Positions 6,124 to 13,499 of a stretch of DNA of 14,191 nt are shown here, one piece after another. This DNA is from Bacteroidota bacterium (GTDB lineage: Bacteria > Bacteroidota > Bacteroidia > Flavobacteriales_D > Crocinitomicaceae). The notes below the pieces were generated by a model, which made no database searches, was not told the origin of the DNA, and worked only from the letters and a program-made list of their open reading frames with translations. Position numbers and translations under genes: made by a program. Location: NCBI GenBank assembly GCA_016866375.1, contig VGMK01000031.1:1-14191 (forward strand), read 5' to 3'. Numbering within the stretch: the stretch's first letter is position 1; the number at the start of each line of letters is the position of its first letter.

Positions 6124-8238
6124 TTATTTATTCTTCTCCAAAATATAGCTCAGAATTTTCTCCATTAGATGCACACGGTCTTTTCCCGAAACATTGTGCT
6201 TGTGCATCGGATACGGAAAGAAATCCATTTGTTTGCCGGCTTCAACAAATTTTTTTACCAATGCGTAATTGTGCTGCATAACCACAACGTCGTCAATGGT
6301 TCCGTGGATCAATAAAAGATTTCCTTGCAATTTATCCGCATAATTCAATAACGATGCTTTTTCGTATCCTTCTTTGTTTTGCTTAGGTCTGTCCATGTAG
6401 CGTTCTCCGTACATAATTTCATAAAATTTCCAGTCTGTTACAGGTCCACCAGCCACTCCTGTAGTGAAAACTCCCGGTTGACGCAACATCAAGGATGTTG
6501 TCATGAAACCACCAAAGGACCAACCATGCACCGCCATACGCTTCGCGTCCACAAACGGTAAGCCTTTTAAATAATTTACTCCCGTAAGTTGATCCTCCAT
6601 TTCTACAGTTCCCAATTGTCGATGAATTTGAGATTCAAAAGCAAAACCTCTTTCCGCTGAACCTCTGTTGTCCAAAGTGAAAACGATATACCCTTGATTT
6701 GCCATCCAATGCATCCATAAATTTGCGCCCGCAAGCCATGAGTTTGTAACCATTTGCGCATGCGGTCCACCATATACATATACCATTACAGGGTATTTCA
6801 GTGTAGGATTGAAATTCGCCGGTTTTATCATTCTGTAATACAAATCAGAACCATCATTTCCTTTTATTTTTCCTATCTCTGTCGTTCCAATGTTGTAATC
6901 CTCAAGTTTGTCTTTGGCGGTACCTAATCCTTTTGCCATTTTGCCGTTTGACGTCCAAATGAGTGTTTTATTGGGAATACTTACACTTGAAAACGCATTG
7001 AACCAATATGCTCCGTCACTCGACAACTGAAAACTGTGGGTTCCATTCTCTTTGGTTAAAACTTCTGAGTTTCCGGAAAAATCTGTTTTATATACCAAGG
7101 TGTTTGTTGGGTTTTCCCCAGTTGCACTGTAATAAATGTACTTTTTATCAGGACTTAAGGTGAGAATATCTTTGACTACAAAAATGTGTTTGGTCAATTG
7201 CATTGGCGCAACATTTCCTTCAAAATCAACGGAATAAATATTCATGTACCCATCCTTTTCTGAGAGCCAAAGAAAGTCATTGCCATTTCCAGTGTAGTAG
7301 GCAGGATGCTCCGGCTCAACCCATTTAGCATTGGTTTCTTCATGCAAGGTTTTTAGGTACTTGCCTTTTTTTACATCGTAAACATTCAGCCACATGCGAT
7401 TTTGATCGCGATTCACCTCCGCCACAACAAGGTACTTTTCATCCGGTGTAATGGAAACATTGGTGAAGTAATCATCAATAGCTCCCTTAGGAGCTATGTA
7501 AATGGTTTTATTTTTTTTAACGTTGTATATGCCAATCTTAGGTTGCTCAGAAGCTTGACCGGCCATTGGATATTTGATGGAAACCAATTGTCCAGGTGTC
7601 TCGTCGATATTAAGTAAGGGATAATCGTGAACATTGGCCTCGTTTTTTTGATAAAAAGCCAATACATTACCTTTTTCCGACCAAAAAATACCATTTGAAA
7701 TACCGAATTCATTTCGAGCAATGGACTGTCCGGAAACAATATTCCTATTTTTATTTTTGGTAATAGCTTTTCCGTTGAGGTATAAGTTATGTTCAATGGT
7801 GTAAGCGATATTGTTGCTCGCATGATGCGGAGTAGCGTTTTCAGCTGCCTCGGGAAGTTTTTGAAGAATCTCTCCTGTTTTTGTCGACACGTTGAACTTA
7901 ACATAAATTTTCCCATCGTTAAGTATAAATTGCTCCTTATCCAACCACTTGAGGTCCATAAAACCGTTGAATTGTGTCTTCATCGATTCATTAACTTGTT
8001 GAATGGTTAACACTTCCAAATCTTTGTCGCTGCCGACAGATGAAGTGTACAAGGTTTGCCAATTCTTACTGAGGTAAGAATATGAATCAGTGCCGGGAAT
8101 CCAAAGGAAATTATTCACGTAGTCAGGGCGAAAGCTTCTCCATTGCTGTGAAACGGCATCTTTAAGTGTAAGCTCTTTCTTTTGTGCCACGGTATTGAAG
8201 ACAACAAGTATAAAGGGGATCAGAAGAATTTTTTTCAT
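6124..8238 (-). CDS. S9 family prolyl oligopeptidase, dipeptidyl-peptidase IV type
   Basis: This 704-residue exported serine peptidase removes N-terminal dipeptides, typically Xaa-Pro, from peptides, probably in the periplasm. Residues 1-19 form a signal peptide (MKKILLIPFILVVFNTVAQ). The N-terminal half (about 40-450) is a DPP-IV-type beta-propeller and includes RNEFGISNGIFWSEKGNVLA (175-194), the region that positions the glutamate recognising the substrate amino terminus; Glu177 is a candidate. The C-terminal alpha/beta-hydrolase domain has the oxyanion-region YVYGGPH (487-493), the nucleophile motif HGWSFGG (Ser574), HGTIDD (Asp649) and YPMHKHNV (His681), giving a complete catalytic triad. 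There is no T9SS sorting domain. The gene stands alone, divergent from rpsF and convergent to the MbnP-like gene. In Flavobacteriales such enzymes serve peptide scavenging. Confidence 0.94.
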   Translation of the reverse strand: MKKILLIPFILVVFNTVAQKKELTLKDAVSQQWRSFRPDYVNNFLWIPGTDSYSYLSKNWQTLYTSSVGSDKDLEVLTIQQVNESMKTQFNGFMDLKWLDKEQFILNDGKIYVKFNVSTKTGEILQKLPEAAENATPHHASNNIAYTIEHNLYLNGKAITKNKNRNIVSGQSIARNEFGISNGIFWSEKGNVLAFYQKNEANVHDYPLLNIDETPGQLVSIKYPMAGQASEQPKIGIYNVKKNKTIYIAPKGAIDDYFTNVSITPDEKYLVVAEVNRDQNRMWLNVYDVKKGKYLKTLHEETNAKWVEPEHPAYYTGNGNDFLWLSEKDGYMNIYSVDFEGNVAPMQLTKHIFVVKDILTLSPDKKYIYYSATGENPTNTLVYKTDFSGNSEVLTKENGTHSFQLSSDGAYWFNAFSSVSIPNKTLIWTSNGKMAKGLGTAKDKLEDYNIGTTEIGKIKGNDGSDLYYRMIKPANFNPTLKYPVMVYVYGGPHAQMVTNSWLAGANLWMHWMANQGYIVFTLDNRGSAERGFAFESQIHRQLGTVEMEDQLTGVNYLKGLPFVDAKRMAVHGWSFGGFMTTSLMLRQPGVFTTGVAGGPVTDWKFYEIMYGERYMDRPKQNKEGYEKASLLNYADKLQGNLLLIHGTIDDVVVMQHNYALVKKFVEAGKQMDFFPYPMHKHNVSGKDRVHLMEKILSYILEKNK

Positions 8239-8272
8239 GCGTAACTTTTTGTCGAAAGTATTAAAAATAGCA

Positions 8273-8280
8273 CAAAGATA
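8273..8280 (-). promoter_or_regulatory. Promoter -7 element for the S9 peptidase
   Basis: The minus strand reads TATCTTTG, an exact TAnnTTTG match, 34 bases upstream of the peptidase ATG. No obvious TTG is present at the -33 position. Confidence 0.6.
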
Positions 8281-8398
8281 AGTTTTGAAAATTTATTATT
8301 TTTGATGGAAGCGGTCTTAAAATTTTGAGCTTGTGGGTATAAAATTCATTGGGACATTTAAAAAAAGGTTTTTCCTTTTATTTTTAGGTTAAAATACG

Positions 8399-8406
8399 TA
8401 TCTTTG
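8399..8406 (+). promoter_or_regulatory. Promoter -7 element of the rpsF-rpsR-rplI operon
   Basis: TATCTTTG matches TAnnTTTG and is identical to the divergent peptidase element. It lies 35 bases before the rpsF ATG, leaving an AT-rich leader of about 30 bases with no visible S6:S18-binding structure. A small inverted repeat, AAAAGG (8363-8368) and CCTTTT (8374-8379), lies just upstream of the likely -33 position. Confidence 0.7.
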
Positions 8407-8441
8407 CACCCCAAAAATTAATTAATTTAAATAATAACACT

Positions 8442-8780
8442 ATGAATTCTTACGAAACTGTTTTCATTTTAACTCCCGTTTTGTCTGATGATCAGGCAAA
8501 GGAAGCAGTGCAGAAGTTCGAAGGTGAGATGGAGGCACTTGGTGCAAAAATCAAGCACTCAGAGAACTGGGGTTTGCGTAAATTGGCATACCCAATCCAG
8601 AAAAAATCTACAGGTTTTTACTTTCTTATTGAGTTTGAAGCCGATGGCAACGTTTTAGCAGGCTATGAATTGATGATGAAGCGCGACGAGCGAGTTCTTC
8701 GATTCTTGACAGTGAAAATGGATGTTGATCACGTAACTTACGCTGAAAAAAGAAGAGCCAAAGCTGGAGCGACTGCCTAA
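8442..8780 (+). CDS. rpsF: 30S ribosomal protein S6
   Basis: This 112-residue protein is ribosomal protein S6, which pairs with S18 on the platform of the 30S subunit. NSYETVFILTP at the start, NWGLRKLAYPIQKKSTGFYF (residues 42-61) and DERVLRFLTVKMD (82-94) are the family blocks. It has no long acidic or glutamate-rich tail. It is the first gene of a three-gene operon; the next start follows after 24 bases. Transcription from the promoter at 8399-8406 leaves a leader too short and unstructured for the known S6:S18 autoregulatory RNA motif. Confidence 0.98.
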   Translation: MNSYETVFILTPVLSDDQAKEAVQKFEGEMEALGAKIKHSENWGLRKLAYPIQKKSTGFYFLIEFEADGNVLAGYELMMKRDERVLRFLTVKMDVDHVTYAEKRRAKAGATA

Positions 8781-8804
8781 TTATTAACCCCAAAACTTAA
8801 AGAA

Positions 8805-9065
8805 ATGTCAAACGATATCCGTTACTTAACCCCGATTAATATAGATATTAAAAAGGATAAATATTGCCGCTTCAAGAAAAGCGGAATCAAGTTCATCGAT
8901 TACAAAGATCCTAATTTCCTTTTGAAGTTAGTAAACGAACAAGGTAAGATTCTTCCGCGCCGAATTACGGGCACATCAGCCAAATATCAGAAGAGAGTGA
9001 ATAAAGCAATCAAAAGAGCACGTCATTTGGCAATTTTACCCTACGTGAGCGATATGTTGAAATAA
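8805..9065 (+). CDS. rpsR: 30S ribosomal protein S18
   Basis: This 86-residue basic protein is ribosomal protein S18. FIDYKDPNFLLKLVNEQGKI (residues 30-49), LPRRITGTSAKYQKRV (50-65) and IKRARHLAILPYV (69-81) are diagnostic. It lies between rpsF and rplI, in the usual order, with gaps of 24 and 29 bases. No primosomal priB or ssb gene intervenes, unlike the arrangements in Proteobacteria and Firmicutes. Confidence 0.98.
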   Translation: MSNDIRYLTPINIDIKKDKYCRFKKSGIKFIDYKDPNFLLKLVNEQGKILPRRITGTSAKYQKRVNKAIKRARHLAILPYVSDMLK

Positions 9066-9094
9066 CAAGTATTGAACGATTTAAGCATTAAAAA

Positions 9095-9541
9095 ATGGAA
9101 GTAATATTAAAGAAAAACGTAGATAAACTGGGTTATGCAAATGACCTTGTAAATGTAAAGCCAGGTTACGGAAGAAATTTCTTAATACCGCAAGGCTATG
9201 CTGTTTTGGCAACACCAAGTGCAAAAAAAGCACACGAAGAGGTGATGCGTCAAAAATCTCACAAGGAATCTAAATTGATCTCCGAAGCGCAAGAACTTGC
9301 AACGCGATTGGCAGCATCTTCAATTTCTATCGCAACCAAGGCGGGGGATAATGGAAAAATATTTGGTTCTGTGAATACAGTGCAATTAGCTGAGGCTTTA
9401 AGAAAAGAAGGTTTTGACATCGATAGAAAATCATTGAAGATTAAAGACGAGCCAATCAAAGAGATTGGAACATTCGAAGCAGAGGCAAATTTGTTTAAAG
9501 GTGTTAAACAGACCTTCAATTTTGAAATTGTCAGTGAATAA
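9095..9541 (+). CDS. rplI: 50S ribosomal protein L9
   Basis: This 148-residue protein is ribosomal protein L9, which binds 23S rRNA near the L1 stalk. MEVILKKNVDKLGYANDLVN and VKPGYGRNFLIPQGYAVLAT (residues 21-40) form the N-terminal rRNA-binding domain. A long connecting helix (about 42-75) leads to the C-terminal domain with GKIFGSVNTVQLAEAL (87-102). Full length for the family. It ends the ribosomal operon, 19 bases before the terminator hairpin. Confidence 0.98.
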   Translation: MEVILKKNVDKLGYANDLVNVKPGYGRNFLIPQGYAVLATPSAKKAHEEVMRQKSHKESKLISEAQELATRLAASSISIATKAGDNGKIFGSVNTVQLAEALRKEGFDIDRKSLKIKDEPIKEIGTFEAEANLFKGVKQTFNFEIVSE

Positions 9542-9560
9542 ATACTAAAAAATATATGAG

Positions 9561-9588
9561 AAGGTCAATCGTTGGGTTGGCCTTTTTT
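9561..9588 (+). terminator. Rho-independent terminator of rplI, inside the photolyase 3' end
   Basis: AAGGTCAA (9561-9568) pairs with TTGGCCTT (9577-9584) through eight positions including one G-T wobble. The loop has eight bases, and a T-rich tract runs on from 9583. The hairpin overlaps the last codons of the convergent photolyase gene (stop at 9565-9567). In the opposite direction the stem is followed after a few bases by a T run, so it may work weakly both ways. Confidence 0.8.
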
Positions 9589-11022
9589 GTTTTTAGGAAC
9601 TAAATGTATGGTCATGATTCTCTTTGCCTCGCGTTTTGTTTGCTCTTGGTTTTTAAAAAGGTGTAATTGCTGACTCGCGATTTTGCCGCTTACATCAGGA
9701 TTAATGATTGGTTTTGGATAATCCACACCCAAGTTGAAGGAATAGAGAAGTTGTTCCATTTCATTGATTTTCCAAGGAGAAATGGCAAGATCAGTGGGTA
9801 AGTGTTGCAATTCGGGAAGCCACTGTTTAATAAACGTAGCGTCTGGGTCGTGATCGAGCGCTTGTTTTATTGGATTATATACACGAATGGTATGGTAACC
9901 TACAGTGCCTGATTGCATCTGAATTTGAGAATAGTGAATTCCTGGTTCATAGTCAGTAAATTGACGTGCCAGATGAATGGCTGCTGGTTGCCAAGGCTGC
10001 CAAAGATGTTGCGTCCAAAAAGAAATCAGCATGGCACGCATTCGGAAGTTTAAATAACCGGTATGTACAACACAACGCATACAAGCATCCACCATTGGAA
10101 TTCCTGTGTGGCCAGTTTTCCATTTTTCGAGCCATTCTTCATTGATTGTATTGCGAATTTCGTTGTAGGCACTGTTCTGGTTTTCAAATTCAATTCTCGG
10201 TTCACTTTCTAACTTTTGGATAAAATGACAATGCCAGTGCAAGCGAGATTTGAAATTCTGCAGTGATCGCGATGTGGTTCGATTTTTTTTGAGGTCTTGA
10301 ATGAGTTTTCGAATGGAGATGGAGCCCCACGTAAGATGAGGTGACAGGCGGCTGCAGCTTTCACGACTTTCCCGAGGTTTCGATATATGTCGGCTGTAAT
10401 TCTTGTATCGAAAAACCAAGAAATTTTCCCACAAGTTGAGTGCCTCTTTCTCTCCACCAGCTTGAATATTAAGCTCTTTGTTTGGGTGCTTGCTTAATTT
10501 AAAGCGAACTTTTATTTGACTGTCTAAATGAAATGGTACGAATTCATTCAGTTTGACTTCGTGTTGTGGTTCAGACATAAATCTGTTCCATTCGTCATTC
10601 CACTTGACCCGACTTTTCAGCCCGCGAAGCACAGCAAATTGAGGCAACTCGCTCCAAGCGATGGCATTGCTCTTACAAAAAGTCTTAATTTTTTTATCCC
10701 TAGAATAGGTAAAGGCATTTCCTGTTTCCTGATGGCTCAATAAGTTAAAGCATCCGTGATGTCTTAAAAGTTCGCTAAAAATAATAGAGGGATCCCCTTG
10801 CAGAACATGTAGAATTTTTGTTTTTGAATTTAATCTTTTGCCAATATCTATTAAACATTCGTAAGCAAACCTCCAATGCCTGTTTGCAAAATCGTCTTGA
10901 TGCAACCAATCGTCTTCTAAGATAAACAACACCAATGTAGGTAACTGACTCTCAACGGCTTTTGCAAGCGCCGCGTGATCGTGAAGACGTAAATCTTTTT
11001 TCAGCCATACTACATTAAACAT
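9565..11022 (-). CDS. Cryptochrome/photolyase family FAD-binding protein
   Basis: This 485-residue flavoprotein belongs to the family that repairs UV-induced pyrimidine dimers with light or acts as a blue-light receptor. The N-terminal Rossmann-like antenna domain (residues 1-130) begins VVWLKKDLRLHDHAAL. The C-terminal FAD domain includes SRLSPHLTWGSIS (224-236), WHCHFIQKLE (263-272), TGIPMVDACMR (306-316), GYLNFRMR (322-329) and RVYNPIKQ (380-387). Where class I CPD photolyases carry the AANNGxWQW stretch with the flavin-proximal Asn, this protein has GIHYSQIQMQSG (361-372), a variant I recall in a recognisable Bacteroidota and cyanobacterial subgroup. Substrate, and repair versus signalling, therefore remain open. 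It is the last gene of the minus-strand operon, 30 bases after hldD, and its end contains the rplI terminator. Confidence 0.88.
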   Translation of the reverse strand: MFNVVWLKKDLRLHDHAALAKAVESQLPTLVLFILEDDWLHQDDFANRHWRFAYECLIDIGKRLNSKTKILHVLQGDPSIIFSELLRHHGCFNLLSHQETGNAFTYSRDKKIKTFCKSNAIAWSELPQFAVLRGLKSRVKWNDEWNRFMSEPQHEVKLNEFVPFHLDSQIKVRFKLSKHPNKELNIQAGGEKEALNLWENFLVFRYKNYSRHISKPRESRESCSRLSPHLTWGSISIRKLIQDLKKNRTTSRSLQNFKSRLHWHCHFIQKLESEPRIEFENQNSAYNEIRNTINEEWLEKWKTGHTGIPMVDACMRCVVHTGYLNFRMRAMLISFWTQHLWQPWQPAAIHLARQFTDYEPGIHYSQIQMQSGTVGYHTIRVYNPIKQALDHDPDATFIKQWLPELQHLPTDLAISPWKINEMEQLLYSFNLGVDYPKPIINPDVSGKIASQQLHLFKNQEQTKREAKRIMTIHLVPKNKKGQPND

Positions 11023-11052
11023 GTTGTAAAAACAAGCGACTAAGTGAAGTGT

Positions 11053-12012
11053 TTAGGATTTTTTGAGCAAATGGTTGTGTACATAATCTTTTACTCCATT
11101 TTCAAGTTGGGTAAAAGGAATTGAATAACCTTCACTGAGTAATTTTGACATATTGGCCTCTGTGAAGTATTGATATTTGTCCCGAATATCCTCCGGAGTG
11201 TCAATAAATGAAATTTTAGGGGTTTTATTCAATGCAGAAAAAGTGGCCAAGGCCAAATCTATAAATGTGCGCGCTTTTCCGCTTCCCAAATTGTAAATTG
11301 TTGATGCGGGTCTTGTATTCATCAAGAAAAGACAAACATTTGCAATATCTTTTACATATATGAAATCCCTTAATTGCCCTCCATCTTTGTAAGCTTGGTT
11401 GTGCGAACGAAAAAGTTTCATCTCACCAGTGGCTCTTATTTGATTGAAAGCATGAAAAATTACACTAGCCATCCTTCCCTTGTGAGTTTCATTTGGGCCA
11501 TACACATTGAAAAATTTTAATCCTACCCAAAAAGGAGGACGCACCTGCTGTTGAGTTACCCATTTATCAAACTCATTTTTGGAAATACCATATGGATTTA
11601 GCGGAGCTAACTTTCCTAAAATTCCTTCATTGTCCTCATAGCCATGTTCTCCCTTTCCATAGGTTGCTGCGCTGCTTGCATATACGAGAGGAATCTTTTT
11701 TAAACTACAAATTTTCCAAATTGATTTTGAATAATTTAAATTAAGATCTTCTAGAATTTCCCACTTGAATTCGGTAGTATCGGTGCGTGCGCCTAAATGA
11801 AAGATGAAGTCAATACTGTCTTGCGTATTTTCTAACCACGAAATAAATAAAGTTCGATCAATTTTTTTGTGAAAATTTAGTTTTTCGTGATTCCCCAACT
11901 TCTCGGACACGCTAAAGTCGTCTACCAAAATGAGGTTTCTAAATCCTTCTTCATTTAGGACTTTACACAAATAACTTCCAATGAATCCTGCGGCACCTGT
12001 TACTACGATCAT
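11053..12012 (-). CDS. hldD: ADP-L-glycero-D-manno-heptose 6-epimerase
   Basis: This NAD(P)-dependent short-chain epimerase converts ADP-D-glycero-D-manno-heptose to the L-glycero form used in the LPS inner core. The start at 12012 gives 319 residues beginning MIVVTGAAGFIGS, the usual N-terminus; the alternative ATG at 12036 adds eight residues and overlaps the kinase gene by 14 bases. The Rossmann motif GAAGFIG is at 6-12. The active-site serines are in YASSAATYG (111-119), YGISK gives the Tyr141/Lys145 pair, and HKGRMASV (177-184) carries Lys178, matching the second catalytic region of E. coli HldD. GARTDTTE (74-81) is also HldD-like. The spacing of 10 bases to the kinase and 30 bases to the photolyase gene suggests cotranscription. 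A purine-rich AAAGGAG lies directly before the chosen ATG. Confidence 0.9.
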   Translation of the reverse strand: MIVVTGAAGFIGSYLCKVLNEEGFRNLILVDDFSVSEKLGNHEKLNFHKKIDRTLFISWLENTQDSIDFIFHLGARTDTTEFKWEILEDLNLNYSKSIWKICSLKKIPLVYASSAATYGKGEHGYEDNEGILGKLAPLNPYGISKNEFDKWVTQQQVRPPFWVGLKFFNVYGPNETHKGRMASVIFHAFNQIRATGEMKLFRSHNQAYKDGGQLRDFIYVKDIANVCLFLMNTRPASTIYNLGSGKARTFIDLALATFSALNKTPKISFIDTPEDIRDKYQYFTEANMSKLLSEGYSIPFTQLENGVKDYVHNHLLKKS

Positions 12013-12022
12013 CTCCTTTCTC

Positions 12023-12637
12023 TTAAAAGAGACCATTTATTTCGGCATCTATCGAATGAATTATTTTCCCAAGGTCTTCTTGACTTTCGGGAAAACGGTT
12101 GTTATCAACATCAATAATGAGCAGTTTTCCTTTGTCGTAAGTGGAAATCCAGGCCTCATAGCGCTCATTTAATCGTTTGAGGTAATCCAAACGGATACTT
12201 TCCTCGTAATCTCGGCCCCTTTGTTGGATTTGATTCACTAAGGTAGGAACGCTCGCTCTCAAATAAATCAAAAGGTCGGGCGAAGAAACAAAGGAATCCA
12301 TTAAATTGAACAAGGAGAAGTAATTTTCAAAGTCTCTTGTAGTCATTAGGCCCATTGAATGAAGGTTCGGTGCAAAAATAAATGCGTCTTCATATATGGT
12401 TCGATCTTGAATAACTGTATGCTTTGTTCTTTTTATTTCCTGTATTTGAGTAAATCGGCTATTGAGGTAATAAATCTGAAGGTTGAAGGACCATCTTTGC
12501 ATATCGTCGTAGAAGTCATTGAGATAAGGATTTTGGTCCACATCCTCGTAATGAGTTTCCCAACCGTAATGCTTTGATAAAAGATTTGTTAAGGTAGTTT
12601 TTCCAGACCCAATATTTCCAGCAACAGCTACATGCAT
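12023..12637 (-). CDS. Deoxynucleoside kinase (dCK/dGK family)
   Basis: This cytosolic salvage enzyme phosphorylates deoxynucleosides to monophosphates. The ATG at 12637 is preferred over the upstream in-frame ATG at 12685 because the family starts directly with the P-loop strand, giving 204 residues beginning MHVAVAGNIGSGKTT (P-loop GNIGSGKT at 7-14). EDVDQNPYLNDFYDDM (31-46) is the substrate-proximal block, FNLQIYYLNSRF (51-62) follows, DRT (78-80) is the family's DRS/DRT motif, and RGRDYEESI (140-148) is the arginine-rich lid. Which base it prefers (adenine, guanine or cytosine nucleosides) cannot be settled from sequence. It follows the propeller-like gene after 67 bases and precedes hldD by 10 bases. 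Confidence 0.92.
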   Translation of the reverse strand: MHVAVAGNIGSGKTTLTNLLSKHYGWETHYEDVDQNPYLNDFYDDMQRWSFNLQIYYLNSRFTQIQEIKRTKHTVIQDRTIYEDAFIFAPNLHSMGLMTTRDFENYFSLFNLMDSFVSSPDLLIYLRASVPTLVNQIQQRGRDYEESIRLDYLKRLNERYEAWISTYDKGKLLIIDVDNNRFPESQEDLGKIIHSIDAEINGLF

Positions 12638-12704
12638 AATTATGAAATTTAAGAATGCTAAAATAGTGAATTTAGGTCCGTGCAAGTCAGTTGTTAGTAA
12701 CTTT

Positions 12705-13499
12705 TTAACCTATTTTGTAAAGGAGGATTTTATTTCCTTTTTGGAAATAAAAATAACCATTGGAATACGTAATCTTTTCCGCCTCAGCAACTGGATTTTC
12801 ACCAATCCCCTGTTTTTTCGTGTTAAGGTCTAAAATGAAAAAAGCGTTATCTCCAAACTCAAAAAAAGTACTGGCCTTAATAAAGCTTTTCGGGCCACAA
12901 GAAAAGTCATTTTCTTGCATCAAATTTAAGTTTAAGTCAAATGAAAAAGTTCGCTCTCCATCGCTTATCCACAGTTGTTCGTCCTCTTCTTTCAAATAAC
13001 TTATGTTTCCTGAAAATCCAATGAGACCAGTTATATTTTTTAACTGTTGATACACTACTTTCTTATCGGTGTCCAATTGAAGTATAGAGGAATTCACACG
13101 GTCATAGATCCATACCGAATTTGCTCTGCTCGAGGAAGCGATGGCCGTTGCATTTAGGATGCTGAAATCATCTAAATTCAAACAAGATGTAATCGGAGTG
13201 AGGGTATTGTCAAAAATACAAATTTGTTGTTGTTCCTCAGAAAATGCTATGACTTTTTGCGCACTGTTAAAAACTAATTGAGAAATTTCTCCTTGTGATT
13301 TAATGGCCTGAGAAAATTGAACTTTTCCAAGAGTGTCCAATTTACTTAACTTATTGTTTTCTTGAGCATAATGATTTCCTAGTGGGTCCACGAACCACTG
13401 AATCGTTTTTACTGGTAATATTACTTCCCGATGAAAATTAAACTGCGATAAAAATGAATGAGACACACAAAGAAACAAGAAGATAATACTTTTTTTCAT
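12705..13499 (-). CDS. Exported protein of unknown function with propeller-like repeats
   Basis: I do not recognise a named family for this 264-residue protein. Residues 1-19 look like a signal peptide (MKKSIIFLFLCVSHSFLSQ). The mature part repeats a pattern of hydrophobic strand, aromatic or Ile-Asp turn and hydrophobic strand: QICIFDNTL (92-100), SVWIYDRVNSSILQLD (128-143), QLWISDGERTFSFDL (175-189) and AFFILDLN (219-226). This suggests a beta-propeller or other all-beta sensor-like fold. There is no T9SS tail, lipobox or catalytic motif. Its ATG shares one base with the stop of the GH3 gene (TAATG), so it is probably translated with it. The GH3-propeller-kinase order gives a functional hint but no assignment. 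Confidence 0.8.
   Translation of the reverse strand: MKKSIIFLFLCVSHSFLSQFNFHREVILPVKTIQWFVDPLGNHYAQENNKLSKLDTLGKVQFSQAIKSQGEISQLVFNSAQKVIAFSEEQQQICIFDNTLTPITSCLNLDDFSILNATAIASSSRANSVWIYDRVNSSILQLDTDKKVVYQQLKNITGLIGFSGNISYLKEEDEQLWISDGERTFSFDLNLNLMQENDFSCGPKSFIKASTFFEFGDNAFFILDLNTKKQGIGENPVAEAEKITYSNGYFYFQKGNKILLYKIG

Noticed and set aside
8363..8379. AAAAGG/CCTTTT hairpin as a terminator or riboswitch element
   Set aside because: It lies upstream of the rpsF -7 element and is not downstream of any gene reading in that direction; it is probably just A/T-rich promoter DNA.
8407..8441. S6:S18-binding leader RNA before rpsF
   Set aside because: The leader is short, AT-rich and has no stem with the CCG motif known for that element.
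12638..12685. Upstream in-frame ATG as the start of the deoxynucleoside kinase
   Set aside because: It adds 16 residues before the P-loop strand with which the family normally begins.
836..13095. Avoidance of GAATTC as a sign of EcoRI-like specificity
   Set aside because: I counted nine GAATTC sites (for example 836-841, 1954-1959, 8444-8449 and 13090-13095), so the site is not avoided. The methyltransferase specificity remains unknown.
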